Of a stretch of DNA of 64,000 nucleotides, positions 22,341 through 34,432 are shown in pieces. A model generated the notes under the pieces. The model saw nothing but the letters and a program-made list of their open reading frames with translations. It searched no databases and was not told where the DNA came from. Made by a program: the position numbers and the translations under genes. Each line of letters opens with the position of its first letter. Positions within the stretch are counted from its first letter, which is position 1. Source of the DNA: Halicephalobus mephisto (Eukaryota; Nematoda; Chromadorea; Rhabditida; Panagrolaimidae); assembly GCA_009193035.1 (NCBI GenBank), contig SWDT01000112.1:1-64000 (forward strand), in the 5' to 3' direction.

Positions 22341-23400
22341 GAAAAACAATTTTCGTGTCGAATTTCTGAACATGACTAAAACATAAATCCAGAATTACGT
22401 CCGGGACTTTCCGGAGGTTCTGGATTTCAGACTACATCAAGGAAATTTTAATCATAAAATTATTTCGAAATTGTTTTGGAAGAAGTTTTTGGAAAATTTA
22501 AGGATTTTAGGATTCAGATGATTTTTCAAAAGTTTAAGGATTTTAGGATTCAGTTTATTGAATTTCGAAATTTCCTAGAATTTTTTGAATCCTTGTAGAA
22601 GCTTCTAGAATTTCTGTAAAATTCCAAAAACCTTTATGAGATTCTAGAAGGATTCAGAGTTAACTGAATTCTGGAAGCTTATAAAATTTGAAAAATTTCG
22701 AGATTCCAGAAAACCTTTATAGGATTCTGGAAGCTTCTACAAAATTCAAAAATTCTAGAAAATTTCAAGATTCTTTTATAAAATTTTAAAAACCTTTATG
22801 AGATTCTGGAAGGATTCAGAGTTAACTAAATTCTGGAAGAATTCAGAATTAACTGAATTCTGGAAGCTTTTATAAAATTTGAAAAATTCTGGAAAATTTC
22901 AGAATTCTTTTATGAAATTCCAGAAGATTAGAAGAGATTCTCCTAAATTCTAAAAAGATTGAGAAACATCTATAAGGTTTTAGAAGACATCAGAAACTTC
23001 TAAAAATCTCTAGAATTTAAATTTTATATATCAATTCCAGAATTTTTTCCGGGATTCCTTAGTTTTCTAAAATTTCTAAAATATTCTGTTTTCAAAAACT
23101 TCCAAAATCCAGAATTTATAAATTAATTCAAAAATTTTTCTGAAACCTCTAAAATAATTTAAAAACTTCCAAAATCCACATTTTATAAATTAATTTCAGA
23201 ATTTTCTCCAGGATTCTGAAGTCTAAAAATACCAAATTTTAAAAATCTTTAAAAAATTAAAAAAATTAAAAACTTAAAAATTTTTTTAAATTAAAAAATT
23301 TATATTTTATAAATTAATTTCAGAATTTTCTCCAGGATTCTGAAATCTTCTAAAAATTATTAAAAATGTTTAAAAATTTACTTAAAAAAATTCAAATTTA
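22341..23400. repeat. Degenerate GATTCTGGAAG-type tandem DNA
   Basis: Recurring AAAACCTTTATGAGATTCTG, AGGATTCAGAGTTAACTGAA and CAGAATTTTCTCCAGGATTC, with irregular spacing. No gene. Confidence 0.65.
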
Positions 23401-23559
23401 ACTTTTTTGAAAAAAAGTATCGGTTTTCGATATCCTTGAAATCTCCAAAGATATATGTAAAAGATTAAGGAATTTCTAATAAATACTACATTTTTAAATA
23501 AAAATAAATTTTTAAAAATAAAAAAAATAAAAAAATAGAAAAATAGAAAATCGTGGGAG

Positions 23560-23875
23560 GCGCAAATTTTTCATATCCAAATCCGACGCCATTTTTCTCT
23601 TTTTAGAATCGATTTTACTTGGCTGCCAAGCAGCCAGAATTCGAAGCTCTCTCACTGGCCTCGACTGGCTTGACTGGCAAAAGTTTGTTCGAAAAGCGAG
23701 AGTGTAGAACGTCGCCATCAACAACGGCAAAACTGGCTTCTCTGGCTAGGGATGCATGTGCGGCCATCTAGGGTCTTCCTTAAAAAGCAATTTTGTCGTC
23801 AAAATGCCGCTGTAGATGCTTTATGTCAGAAAAGGGAACGAGTTATCCTGGATCCAAGCCGGATTTTTTATTTCA
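23560..23875. other. GC-richer unique island, possible promoter or 5' exon
   Basis: The island stands out from its AT-rich surroundings. It has a perfect 6-bp hairpin GGCTGC-CAA-GCAGCC and repeated CTGGC words, and on the minus strand ATGGCGTCGGATTTGGATAT followed by a frame that soon becomes T-rich with no good donor. It lies 8.9 kb upstream of unc-10 in the correct orientation for a distal first exon, but I have no direct support for that. Confidence 0.3.
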
Positions 23876-23943
23876 TTAAAGACACAAAAACGAAAAAAAT
23901 GTTTGATTTGTGAAAAATAAAAAATTGTTTATTTTCGAAAAAT

Positions 23944-24878
23944 CGGATAATTGAAAATTGGATTCGTCACACTTATGGATTCAGGTTGAAGACCGGAAAT
24001 CCATCTGAGCTCTTCCTGGAGACATGAGTGGACTGCACGACGGTCGTCCCCCTGCGGCATTTGCTCCTCGTTTTCCTTCTTTTTCGACTCTCACTGATTT
24101 CGAAATTCTTTCTTTTTAAATTAATTTTTACTTAACTGAGATTTTAAGTTAATTTAGTTATTACAAAATTAATATAAAAAGAAAAAATGAGATAAATCTT
24201 GCGAAATAGAAGAAATCAACTGTTGTACAGCTTCTCAGCGACGTTTGCTCCCCGTTTTCCTTCTTTTTCGACTCTTACTGATTTCGAAATTATTTTTAAA
24301 TTAATTCTTTCTTACTTAACTAAGATTTTAAGTTAATTTAATTATTATAAAATTAATACAAAAACGAAAAAATGAAATAAATATTGCGAAATAGAAGAAA
24401 TCAACTGTTGTACAGCTCCTCAGCGACGTTTGCTCCCCGTTTTCCTTCTTTTTCGACTCTCACTGATTTCAAAATTCTTTCTTACTTAACTGAGATATTA
24501 AGATAATTTAATTATTACAAAAACGAAAAAATGAAATAAATATTGCGAAATAGAAGAGATCAACTGTCGCTGGGGAAAGTGCCGTACAGCCTCGGATAAG
24601 CTGTTTGTACAGCTTCTCAGCGACGTTTGCTCCTCGTTTTCCTTCTTTTTCGACTCTTACTGATTTCGAAATTCTTTCTTACTTAACTGAGATATTAAGA
24701 TAATTTAATTATTACAAAAATGAAAAAATGAAATAAATATTGCGAAATAGAAGAGATCAACTGTCGCTGGGGAAAGTGCCGTACAGCCTCGGATAATTGA
24801 AAATTGGATTCGTCACACCCACGGATTCAGGTTGAAGACCGGAAAGCTATCTGAGCTCTTCCTGGAGACATGAGTGCA
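23944..24878. repeat. Four-unit ~190-bp array flanked by ~80-bp direct repeats
   Basis: Units near 24060, 24228, 24412 and 24609 share CTTCTCAGCGACGTTTGCTC and CCTTCTTTTTCGACTCTNAC, ending AATATTGCGAAATAGAAGA. The whole is bracketed by two copies of a block starting ATTGGATTCGTCACAC and ending GGAGACATGAGTG (23956-24030 and 24803-24875). Confidence 0.85.
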
Positions 24879-24879
24879 C

Positions 24880-25370
24880 TCGAGATGGATTGACTCTGGA
24901 ATTCAGAAAACACTTGAAAACGTTTTCTGATCCAACAATTCATCCGAGAACATTTCAGGAATTCAGAATTTTTGAAAAATGAAAATTTGCATTCAAAAAA
25001 TCAAAGAAATTTATGATTAAAAAAAATCAAATTTTTCGCATCGGGACCAAAAAGTTTTTATTTTACTTTTTTTATTTTTTATTTTTTTAAAGATATTAGA
25101 AGTAGTGGTCCTGAAGCGAAAAATATCCAACTTAATCTTTAATGAATAAATTAATGATATTTTAAATATTATTCGTGTTAGGACCAAAATTTTTAAATTT
25201 TTTTAATTTTTAAATTTTTATTTTTTTAAGATATTAGAAGTAGTGGTCCCGACACGACTAAAGCAAAAATTTTTCATATACGATGCATTGTAAAAAAACA
25301 AACATCACTTTGTTATTGTTTGTTTTGTAATTTAATTTTTGTATATAAAGTTTGTTATTTGTTGTCATCA
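24880..25370. repeat. Copies of the GGTCCNGANNCGAAA word in unique DNA
   Basis: Two diverged units near 25040-25130 and 25180-25260 pair TTCGNNTNGGGACCAAAA with AGTAGTGGTCCNGANNCGA, i.e. the same word in inverted orientation about 75 bp apart. The rest is AT-rich with nothing recognised. Confidence 0.65.
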
Positions 25371-25810
25371 GAGCTATTTATTTTCAAATCGCTTTCTAAT
25401 CAATTCAAGTTCTAAAATTAAGAAATTCTAATTCGAACTAAGCTAGTTTAAGTTTTAAAATTAGAAGATTTAAATGAGTTCGAATTAATTCAAGTTCTAA
25501 AATTGAGAAATTCTAATTCAAACTGAACTAGTTTAAGTTTTAAAATTAGAAGATTTAAATGAGTTCGAATCAATTCAAGTTTTAAAATTAAGAAATCCGA
25601 ATTTGAACTAAGCTATTTTGAGTTTTAAAATTGGCAGATTCAAATGAGTTCGAATTAATTCAAGTTTTAAAATTAAGAAATTCGAATTTGAACTATACTA
25701 GTTCGATTCTAAAATTGAAAAATCCGAATTATACTAGTTCTATTTTAAAATTGAAAAATCCGAATTCGAACTATACTAGTTCTATTTTTAAATTGAGAAA
25801 TTTGAAAACT
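25371..25810. repeat. ~58/116-bp tandem repeat
   Basis: Units of TCAATTCAAGTTNTAAAATT, AAGAAATTCNAATTNGAACT and AGCTAGTTTAAGTTTTAAAA. About seven half-units. Confidence 0.8.
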
Positions 25811-26019
25811 ACAGTTCTGGCCGTGATCTCTGTTATTCTTGATTCCTACCCTTGCGTACTTTTGAGGACCAACTCGGGAAGTCCAACAATTACGAATACT
25901 GCTTGATTCAGTTTTTGATTATTAGCTTGATTAATGACTTTTCAGCGCTGTTTGTAGATAGAGCAAAACTTTAATCAAAAATTTTTTATTTTTCACTTTC
26001 TGAGGGCATGTTTCAAGTC

Positions 26020-26790
26020 ATGGTCCTGGAACGAAAGTACATAGTATATTATTTGGTTACAGACTTGAGTAAAAATCTCCAATAATTATTCGTGGTGGGA
26101 CCAAGACTATTGATTTGGTAATTTTTTTGATTTCTAAAAGAATATTCTAAAATATGGTCCTGACAAGAAAAAAATTAATTATTTTTCGTCTCTGATCTTG
26201 ATTAATTATTTTTTAAGTATCATTCGTGCTGGGACCAATAATGTTTAATTTTTATATTTATTTTTATTTTTAAACCGAAATTCTAAAACATTGGTCCTGA
26301 CAAGAAAAAAGATTAAATCCTCAACTATGATCTTGATTAATGACATTTTAAGTATCATTCGTGTCGAGACCAATAATGTTTAATTTTTATTTTTTAAACC
26401 GAAATTCTAAAACATTGGTCCTGACAAGAAAAAAGATTAAATTTTCAACTCTGATCTTGATTAATGACATTTTAAGTATCATTCGTGCTGGGGCCAATAA
26501 TGTTTAATTTTTATATTTATTTTTATTTTTTAAACCGAAATTCTAAAACATTGGTCCTGACAAGAAAAAGATTAAATCCTCAACTATGATCTTGATTAAT
26601 TATTTTTTAAGTATCATTCGTGTCAAGACCAATAATGTCTAATTTTTATGTTTATTTTTATTTTTAAACCGAAATTCTAAAACATTAGTCCTGACACGAA
26701 AAATGTTTAATTATTTTCCGACTTTTAGCTTGATTAATGATGCGTTAGATATCATTCGTGTCGAGACTTTTTTATTCACGAAATTTCCTG
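26020..26790. repeat. ~115-bp array with paired GGTCCTGACA and TCATTCGTG words
   Basis: Six or seven units, each with ACATTGGTCCTGACAAGAAA, then CTTGATTAATGACATTTTAA, then GTATCATTCGTGTCGAGACC. The two words are reverse complements, so every unit holds an inverted pair. Confidence 0.87.
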
Positions 26791-27470
26791 TTTTTCATCA
26801 TCTATGGAAAAATTCAAAAATACACTTCCACCAGGAACAATTTTGAAGAAAAATTTGAACATTGGTCTTGAAACGAAAAATATTTTTTGAATTTTTTATA
26901 AAAAATAAAAAATTTTGGAACAAATCCAAAATTTCCGAAATTCGAAGTTTCCGAATTTAAAATTTACTTTAACTAGTTTTCGGACGTGTACTTGAAAATT
27001 AATTTTAAATTTTATTTTCGAAAATAGAATCATCCATGATGAAAAAAGTCGAAAAATCTTCGTCAAAGTTCAATTTTAAAAATTTTCACAAATTGATTCA
27101 ACAAATGTTAATTTTTAAATTTTTTTATTTAATTTAAAAAAAAATTACTTTGATTTAAAAAATTAAAATTAATTTAAAAATTTTTTTTATTTTTGAAAAT
27201 TAATTTTTTCTTTGGCGTTCTGTTACTTTTGATAATTTGGATTTTTTAGATTTTAAAATTTTAAATTTTATTAATCAAAAACTTAAAAATAATTTTTATT
27301 TAATTTTAAATTTTTTTGAATAACTTTTTGAAAATTTTTTTCTTTGGCGTTCTGACCAGTTTTGACAATTGACATTGATTCAGTTTTCTTTATTCAAAAA
27401 ATTTTTCTTTTTTCATTTTTTTAAATTTTTTTTTAAATTTTTTTATATATTTTGCTTTTTTTGTTTTCAG
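26791..27470. other. Upstream region of the CCDC25 gene
   Basis: AT-rich; two copies of TTCTTTGGCGTTCTG lie at about 27209 and 27340. Their complement, CAGAACGCCAAA, is the most conserved word of the 84-bp array at 37590-38890. TTGTTTTCAG directly abuts the start codon at 27471, so the mRNA 5' end is probably made by splicing there, possibly spliced-leader addition. A promoter is not visible. Confidence 0.45.
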
Positions 27471-28816
27471 ATGGTCCTAAAGTTTCTTTCTGATGTGACA
27501 AACCCCCCGACCCTTATTTACATGGGTCGGGACAAGGAGGAAAACGAGCACTTGATCCGGTGGGGATGGCCTGAGGACGTCTGGTTCCACGTTGACAAGC
27601 TTTCCAGTGCCCACGTTTACCTCAGATTACAACCAGGCCAAACTATCGATGACATCCCTGAGGCGCTTTTGGAAGATTGTGCTCAACTCGTCAAAGCCAA
27701 CAGCATCGAGGTTTTTTATTTTCCATATATAAAAATAATTTCTTTCCATATATAAAAAGTAACTTTTTTTAATATATAAAAAATAACTTTTTCCATATAT
27801 AAAAAGTAACTTTTTTCATATATAAAAAGTAACTTTTTTCATATATAAAAAATAATTTTTTTTGATATATAAAAAATAACTTTTTTTCAGGGTTGTAAGT
27901 TGAACAACGTTGATATTGTTTACACCATGTGGTCGAATTTGAAGAAAACCGGTGACATGGCCGTTGGTCAAGTCGGATTCAAGAATCAGAAGGCAGTGAA
28001 GAAGATTTGTGTCGAGAAAAAAATCAACGAAATCGTCAACAGACTCAACAAGACCAAGGTTGTGGACGATGAGATCGATTACAGGGCCGAAAGAGAAGGT
28101 AGAGACGACAGAGAAAGGAAGAAGGACGTAAGTTTTAGATTCTACTTGTTTTTACTGTAAAATTAGAGTTTCCTGGAGAATTTTAGAAATTTTTGAAACC
28201 CGAAAAGAGATTATAAAACCTCTGGTGACTATGGGAGATTCTAGAAGTTTCCAAAATCCATTGGAAGTTTCTAGAATCTTTTGTAAGATTTTACAGGTTT
28301 GCAAAAAGCTCCAAAATCGAACAAAAACAGGATTTTTTAAATTTTACAAGAGATTCTGGAAGTTTTCAGAATTCAATTGAAGATTCTCGAAATCTTGTAG
28401 AAGTTTCGAAGTTTTCAAAATTTTACGAAAGTTTCCAAAAAATCCTCAAAATTTTACGAAAGTTTTAAAAAATCCTCAAATTTTGCGAAAGTTTCAAAAA
28501 AATCCTCAAATTTTACGGAAGTTTCCAAAGCTTTTCGAAATCCAGAAAATCCTAAAACCTTTGAAATTCCATTCACATTTTCAAAGCCAATATATGATGT
28601 CACGATTTTGCAACAATGCCTTTTTTAAATTTTATAATAGTACAATTTTTATTATATTTGTTTCAGAAGGAACGAGCCAGAATCCAAAGGGAGAAAGAGA
28701 AGGCAGAACGAGAAAGATTAGAACGTGAAAAACAAGAAAAGTCATACGATTCCGTTTTTGCCCAGGCTCAGATGACCACGAACCAAGACGGTTATGATTC
28801 CGACGATTTTATGTGA
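27471..28816 (+). CDS. CCDC25: CCDC25 orthologue (NFACT-R / DUF814 domain)
   Basis: Exons 27471-27710, 27891-28127 and 28667-28816 join in frame to 208 residues, the human CCDC25 length as I recall it. Exon 1 carries the domain core [20 protein letters not shown] and [17 protein letters not shown]; exon 2 continues [19 protein letters not shown] with VGQVGF; exon 3 is a highly charged coiled coil ending [15 protein letters not shown], matching the conserved acidic tail of the family. CCDC25 in mammals has been described as a membrane sensor of extracellular DNA; the domain is otherwise linked to RQC2/NEMF-type ribosome-associated proteins, so the nematode role is open. The first codon follows a TTTTCAG acceptor directly. 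Confidence 0.96.
27711..27890. repeat. CCDC25 intron 1 is a ~25-bp tandem repeat
   Basis: About seven units of CATATATAAAAAGTAACTTT. The last runs straight into the acceptor TTTTTTTCAG, so the pyrimidine tract is part of the repeat. Confidence 0.85.
28128..28666. other. CCDC25 intron 2
   Basis: Degenerate TTTACGAAAGTTTCNAAAAA units (about 28400-28520) and GATTCTGGAAG-type words; nothing else. Confidence 0.5.
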
Positions 28817-29550
28817 ATTTCCCTCTTATTCTGGAATAAGTGACTTGGGAATAATTGCTTCGGCAATGTTAAGTTTGTTTTTCATAATAAGTCCGTATAA
28901 AATAGATATTTAAATTTTGAGTATGTTTTTTGCAAAAAGTACAACTTCCTTTTTTATTTTGAACATGGCGGATTCGGTCCACGGTCGAATTCACCTGAAT
29001 GGCATCCTGGAATCGATGCTGTTTTTTCGGTTACTTGGACCGGAGTGAATTGAGAAAATTCTAATCTTTATTTAAATGAAATAATTTTTTTTTAATTTTC
29101 GATTTTTTTTTAATTTTCGATTTTTTAAATAATTTTTTTTTAATTTTCGATTTTTTAAATAATTTTCGATTTTTTAAATAATTTTCGATTTTTTAAATAA
29201 TTTTCGACTTTTTCAATAATTTTTGACTTTTTTTTATAAAATTAGAAATTTAATTTTTTTTTAATTTTTCAAAATTTAGTTTTTTGAATAAACTTGAAAT
29301 TCTTGGAGATTTTGGAGAATTTAGAAATTGGTTTTTGAAATTGTCTTGCTGGGACAGAAATTATACATATATGATCTACAATCAGTTGGAACTGGGTGTA
29401 CTCGATTATACTCATTTTTCTGGATAGGAACTGAAAAAAACGAAGATAGTTACGATCGTGTATTTATTTTAGGTTTCATACGTCCAATGAATACAATCGA
29501 ATGTGTTCAATTACAAGTAATTATGGAGTACTTGTGTACTAGACAGAGAG
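28817..29550. other. 3' flank of CCDC25 and low-complexity DNA
   Basis: At 28975-29055 there is a GC-richer patch with a CGGTCCA..TGGACCG inverted pair. 29090-29220 is a TTTTTTAAATAATTTTCGA repeat. A frame at 29328-29570 has no family features and runs into the next repeat. Confidence 0.4.
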
Positions 29551-29554
29551 GACT

Positions 29555-29935
29555 CGAAGACATAGCCTGAATATCAGGGATTGTAGGATACTGTAGGGCA
29601 TGGATGAGATTTTTTATTGTATTGTGTGTTGAAACTTGTTATGATATTGTTGGAATAGAAAAGTAGGCTAAAAATAAGATACCCGAAGAGATAGCCTGAA
29701 TATCAGGGACCGTAGGATACTGTAGGGCATGGATGAGATTTTCGATTGTATTGTGTGTTGAAACTTGTTATGATATTGTTGAAACAGAAACTATACTAGA
29801 AAAAGAGCACTCGAAGAGATAGCCTGAATATCAGGGATCGTAGGATACTGTAGGGCATGGATGAGACTCTCGGTTGTATTGCCGATGTAAAATATATAAT
29901 AATTGTCTGTGCCTTATTGTTGAGTCAAGATTAGT
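29555..29935. repeat. Three ~126-bp units with AGCCTGAATATCAGGGA
   Basis: Units start near 29559, 29685 and 29812. Each reads GAAGAGATAGCCTGAATATC, AGGGANNGTAGGATACTG, TAGGGCATGGATGAGA and ends near GGTTGTATTG. Two relatives lie at 49993 and 50219. CCTGAATATCAGG is a near-perfect palindrome. The element class is unknown. Confidence 0.85.
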
Positions 29936-30760
29936 GATATTTTTCCTATTTCTGTCTTAACAGTCAATGGGGTCCAGAAAGTTTAATGTTTCCGGAATTT
30001 TTCAAAGAAATTAAGGGAGTTCCGGAAGTCGTCATTCAATTTTGGAAAGTTCAGAGTTTTTTGAAACTCTTGAATGATCTGAAATTTTTTGCCAGATTAC
30101 CCGAATCCCGAAAGATGTTCTAAATTTTCAGAAATTTTTGTTCAATTTTGGAAAATTCTAAAAATTTCCAGAAATTCCGAAATGATTTAAAAAATTTATT
30201 TTTAATTCTGGAAAAATTTAGAAATTAAAAAAAATATTTTTTATTTTTTAAAGTTTCAAATTTTGTAAATTTAAAAAAAATAATTTTTATTTTTTAAATT
30301 TTCAAATTTGTAAATTAAAAAAAACATTTTTTATTCTTTAAAGTTTCAAATTTATTTATATTTAAAAAAATATTTTTTATTTTTTAAATTTTCAAATTTT
30401 GTAAATTAAAAAAAAATATTTTTTATTTTTTAAATTTTCAAATTTTATAAATTAAAAAAAACATTTTTTTTATTTTTTAAAGTTTCAAATTTATTTATAT
30501 TTTTTCGACCAGATTTAAAAAGGGATATTTATCGTTTCCGAGGCAACCATGCTTGAAAAAATCGAGCTTAGTGGCATATTTCGTTAAATTACGGCCATGT
30601 GTTTTATTTAATCAATAAACTTTTGTTTTTTATCTTTTAATTAAAAAAATGTTTATTTTTATTTTTTTTTGAGACAGGTTTCGTTTTAAAAAAGATATTT
30701 GAAAACTTGTCGATGATTTCGTAATTCATAAAGATGTTGATTCTAGAATTGGGCATCGTT
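29936..30760. repeat. AT-rich DNA with a ~60-bp T-rich repeat
   Basis: 30180-30500 holds six or so copies of ATTTTTTATTTTTTAAATTT plus TCAAATTTNGTAAATTAAAA. The rest is unique AT-rich DNA with no gene signal. Confidence 0.6.
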
Positions 30761-31290
30761 TAGGGGGCTTTGGTGGAGGTAGGGGTAGAGAATTAGGGAG
30801 TTCCATAAAAGCAGAGAGTTGGGGAATGTTCACAGAGGCAAAAGTAGGGGTTTTAGGCTTCTTCAGAGGTAAGAACAGAGGAGTTCGATAGTTGTCATGA
30901 AGACGGAAATTTAGGACTCTTTATGAAAGTATGGATAAAGGTTTTGGGGTTCTTTATGGAAGTAAAAATTGAAAATTTGATAATTGTCATGAAGACAGAA
31001 ATTTAGGATTCTATGAAAGTACGGATAGGGGTTCTTTGTAGAAGTAAAAATAGAAGATTTGATAATTGTCATGAAGACAGAAATTTAGGACTCTTTATGA
31101 GAGTACGGATAGGGGTTTTGGAGTTTTTTGTGGAAAAAAAGATAAAAGATTTAATGATTAACATGGAAATAGAGGTTTAGGCGCTTTGATTGAGGTACAG
31201 TAAGAAGTTCAGTGACTTCCATGAAAGTGAAAATAGAGGGTTTAGGTCCTGCCATTGGGGTAAAAGTAGAAGTCTTAGTAAAAACACTCA
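30760..31290. repeat. ~105-bp tandem repeat, four to five copies
   Basis: Units share GATAATTGTCATGAAGACAG, AAATTTAGGACTCTTTATGA and GTACGGATAGGGGTTTTGG. G-rich on the plus strand, unlike the flanks. Confidence 0.8.
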
Positions 31291-31728
31291 ATGATATAAT
31301 TATTAATGAATTCCATTATATCAATTTCAGGAATAATCAAATTTTAAATTTGCACAATTTCGTGGATTTTTGGAACTTTCTGTAATTTTATAAAAAGTTT
31401 CGAAATTTGATGAAAAATTTCGAAATTTCCAGAAAACTTTTGAAATTTCTAGAATTTTTCAAAATTTCTTAGCTATTTAAAATTTTTTTAATTTCATAAA
31501 ATTTTTAGTTTAATAAATTTTCTGAATTTTTGCAAAAAATATCTGAAACTTCTGGAGCTTTCTGAAGTTTTTATAATTTTTCAAAATTTCGTAAAATTTC
31601 TAAAATTTAGTTAAATTTTTTTGAAAATTTTAAATTAAATAAAAAATTCTGACTTTTTGAAGAAGATAACTGAGGCTTCTGGAGCTTTGTAGAATTCAAA
31701 AGAGGAATTCTGTAGTTAACATTTGATG
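31291..31728. other. AT-rich spacer
   Basis: Degenerate TTTCTAGAATTTTTCAAAAT words; no gene. Confidence 0.4.
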
Positions 31729-32252
31729 AAAAATTTGAAGTGTCTGAAACAAAAATTCGGAAGTTTTCGGACATTTGTGAAAACTCGTGTCGGGAGCATT
31801 TGGAAGGGAATTTATTTCCTGGTTCCATAATGGTGTAATTCCGGAAGCAACATTTCAAAATTTGAGTTTCCAGACAATTCCTGAAATTCATCCGGGGCCG
31901 TTTAATCACAACATTTATTTCCACTTTCTACAGTAATACAATTTTCGAACACCTAAGAATTGAGTTCTGAGTATCTTTAGGGAATTTTCGAAATTCGTGT
32001 CGGGACCGTTTCGTGGTAATTTTCATTTTTACTTTTTACAAAATGATTTCAAAGTTATTTGAAACTTAAAATTCTGGATTAGTTCGGAATTTTCGAAATT
32101 CGTGTCGGGACCGTTTCGTGGTGATTTTCGTTTCTACTATGTTATGACTTCAGAATTAATACCTGAAATCAAAATTCCAGAAGTTTCCAGATATTTCTGA
32201 AAACTCGTGTCGGGACCGTTTCGCAGAAAATTCATTTTTAACTTTCAAAACG
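31729..32252. repeat. ~520-bp direct duplication, copy A
   Basis: This block recurs at 36767-37277 with only scattered differences by eye. It includes GAACACCTAAGAATTGAGTT and three full copies of TTCGTGTCGGGACCGTTTCG (one lacking a base or two). The high identity suggests a recent event. Confidence 0.92.
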
Positions 32253-32880
32253 AAATTATTTCGAAATCACGTGGAACGTATATTTGCAAACATAAAATTC
32301 TAGAAGTTTCCAAAAAATTACTTTTTAATTTTAAAAATAATTTTCAATTCTGAAAAAATAGATTTTTAAAGTTTCTAAAAAATCTAAAAAAAAATAATTT
32401 TAAAATTTATTTTTTTAGAATTTAATTAAAAAATAATTTTCAATTTTGTAAAATTGGAAAATTCTTTTCAGGACCATTTTCTAAAAAAAAATAATTTTTA
32501 ATTTTAAAATTTATTTTTTCAGAATTTAATTAAAAAATAATTTTCAGGACCATTTCGTAATAATTTTCAATTTTTAGAATGTAATTTTTCAAAGAACAAC
32601 GGCTTCGAAAAATTTGAAAAACAAAAATTTTAAAAAAAATTAGTTTTTTGAATTTTAAATTACGAAAAAATTTTTAATTTTTTAATAAAATTATTAAGTT
32701 AAACTTTTTCAATATTTTTAAAGTTATTTAAAAATTCAAATTTTCGAAAACAAACATTTTTAAAAATTCAAACAGAAAAAAGTTGTTTTTGAAAAAATTA
32801 TTTTTAATCAATTTGTGCAATAAAAATAACATTAATAATGTAATTTTTTGTTTTTTCTGACCATGGACAGTTTTGTCATG
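32253..32880. other. Low-complexity A/T DNA
   Basis: Two or three copies of TTTTCAGGACCATTTNNTAA mark worn repeat units; nothing else. Confidence 0.4.
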
Positions 32881-33320
32881 AAATTTTCTGGAAATTTTGA
32901 TAAATTAAATAGTTTATTAATAGTATTAAATTTAATATGAAAAATATTTAAGAAGAAAATTAATTTTGTGAGGAAATCGCTGAGAAGTTTGGCGAGTTCG
33001 CTTATTTTTAAGCGAAATGGATTCTTGCTACGAAATTTCCTGGAAATTTAGGTAAATTAAATTGTTTATTAATAGTATTAAATTTAGCGTGAAAATTATT
33101 TTTAAAAAAATTAATTTTGTGAAGAAATCGCTGACGATTGTGGCGAGTTCGCTTATTTTTAAGCGAAATGGATTCTTGCCACGAAATTTCCTGAAACTTT
33201 TGATAAATTAAATTATTAGTGTTAAATTTAGTGTGAAAATTATTTAAGAAAAAAATTAATTCTGTGAAGAAATCGCTGATGATTGTGGCGAGTTCGCTTA
33301 TTTTTAAGCGAAAATGGAAG
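32880..33320. repeat. Three ~148-bp units with GAGTTCGCTTATTTTTAAGC
   Basis: Each unit has AATTGTTTATTAATAGTATT, then GAAGAAATCGCTGANGATTG, then GCGAGTTCGCTTATTTTTAA and GCGAAATGGATTCTTGCNAC. A further isolated relative lies near 33365. The palindromic core TTCGCTTA..TAAGCGAA is intact. Confidence 0.88.
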
Positions 33321-34045
33321 TGATGCCAAAGAGGATTCAAAAAAGCGACTTTGCTGATAATTAAAATGAATTCGTTTATTTTTAAGTACGAATGGAATTT
33401 TATATCAAGATTAATCTGATGATGAAATCGTTAACTAATCCACTGAATTTGTTCGTTTATAAGCGTAAATTAAATTTTATATAAAAATAATTTTAAAAAA
33501 ATAAAATTATTAATTTTTTTCAACGATTTATTTTATTTTTTAAATTTTATTTTATTTTATATAAAAATAATTTTTAAAAAATAAAATTATTAATTTTATA
33601 CAAAATCCAAAAAGTGAAATTACTAGTTTTTCCGGCGACTTTGCTTATTTTTAAACATGGATTTAAATCCGCATTATAAAAACCCAATGATTGAACAAAA
33701 TCCGGTGTAAATATTTTTATTAAAACCGTTTTTTTCATTTTTCAAATTATTTCGGATTTTTTTTTTTAAATTAACTTGTTGCTGAAAATTACTTCGAGAT
33801 TTACTTCTGGGAAAAAAAAAGACCACGTCGTAGCCTGAGGGAAGCTTCTCAGATCATTTCGAAAAACAACCCCTAAGGCAAAAATTAAAAATTTTTCTTC
33901 CAAATTTCTATTGTTTATTTAACGTTTGAGACACAATTTCGTGTCTTCGTTGCCCCAGTGCCAGAGGCATTATTTGATCTTTTCTACAATTATAAAGCTT
34001 ATTTGAATTTTTTTCATTTCCGTTGCGCAGCAGCCACTATGAGAA
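33321..34045. other. Unassigned DNA with worn repeat traces
   Basis: AT-rich except 33820-34045, which has moderate composition (CCCCAGTGCCAGAGGC, CGCAGCAGCCACTATGAG). No ORF or RNA structure I can support. Confidence 0.35.
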
Positions 34046-34046
34046 C

Positions 34047-34432
34047 GTAAACAGAGGACGGCAAGTGTCTTCAGACGGACAACTAGCTCTAGACAAACAA
34101 GTGTCTTCAGATGGATAACTAGCTCAAGGCAAACAAATGTCTTCAGATGGACAATTGGATTCAGATGTACAAGTACCTTCAGATGGACAAGTGCCTTCAG
34201 ATGAATAAGTACCTTCAGATGGACAAGTATCTTCAGATGGACAACTGGATTCAGATGGACAAGTACCTTCAGATGGACAAGTACCTTCAGATGTATAAGT
34301 GCCTTCAGATGAATAAGTACCTTCAGATGGAGAACTAGCTTAAGACGAACAAGTACCTTCAGATGGATAGCTAGCTCTAGACAAACAAGTGTTTTCAGAC
34401 GAACAAGTGCCTTCAGACGGACAAATGCCCTT
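34047..34432. repeat. 18-bp minisatellite (CTTCAGATGGACAAGTAC)
   Basis: About twenty copies, some in a 36-bp higher-order pattern that adds AACTAGCTCTAGACAAACAA. The unit length of 18 keeps a frame open (34147-34338), which I do not regard as a gene. Confidence 0.92.

Noticed and set aside
23512..23730. 72-codon minus-strand gene
   Set aside because: The C-terminal part is low-complexity FFYFFYF, the best ATG lies inside, and no donor follows. Kept only as a unique island.
29328..29570. 80-codon plus-strand gene
   Set aside because: It starts at TTG in low-complexity DNA, runs into a repeat and shows no family features.
31607..31924. 105-codon minus-strand frame shared with 36751-36960
   Set aside because: Shared only because the DNA block is duplicated; it has no ATG at the proposed start and the tail differs.
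34147..34338. Repeat protein of MDKYLQ units
   Set aside because: An 18-bp minisatellite; the frame stays open only because the unit is a multiple of three.
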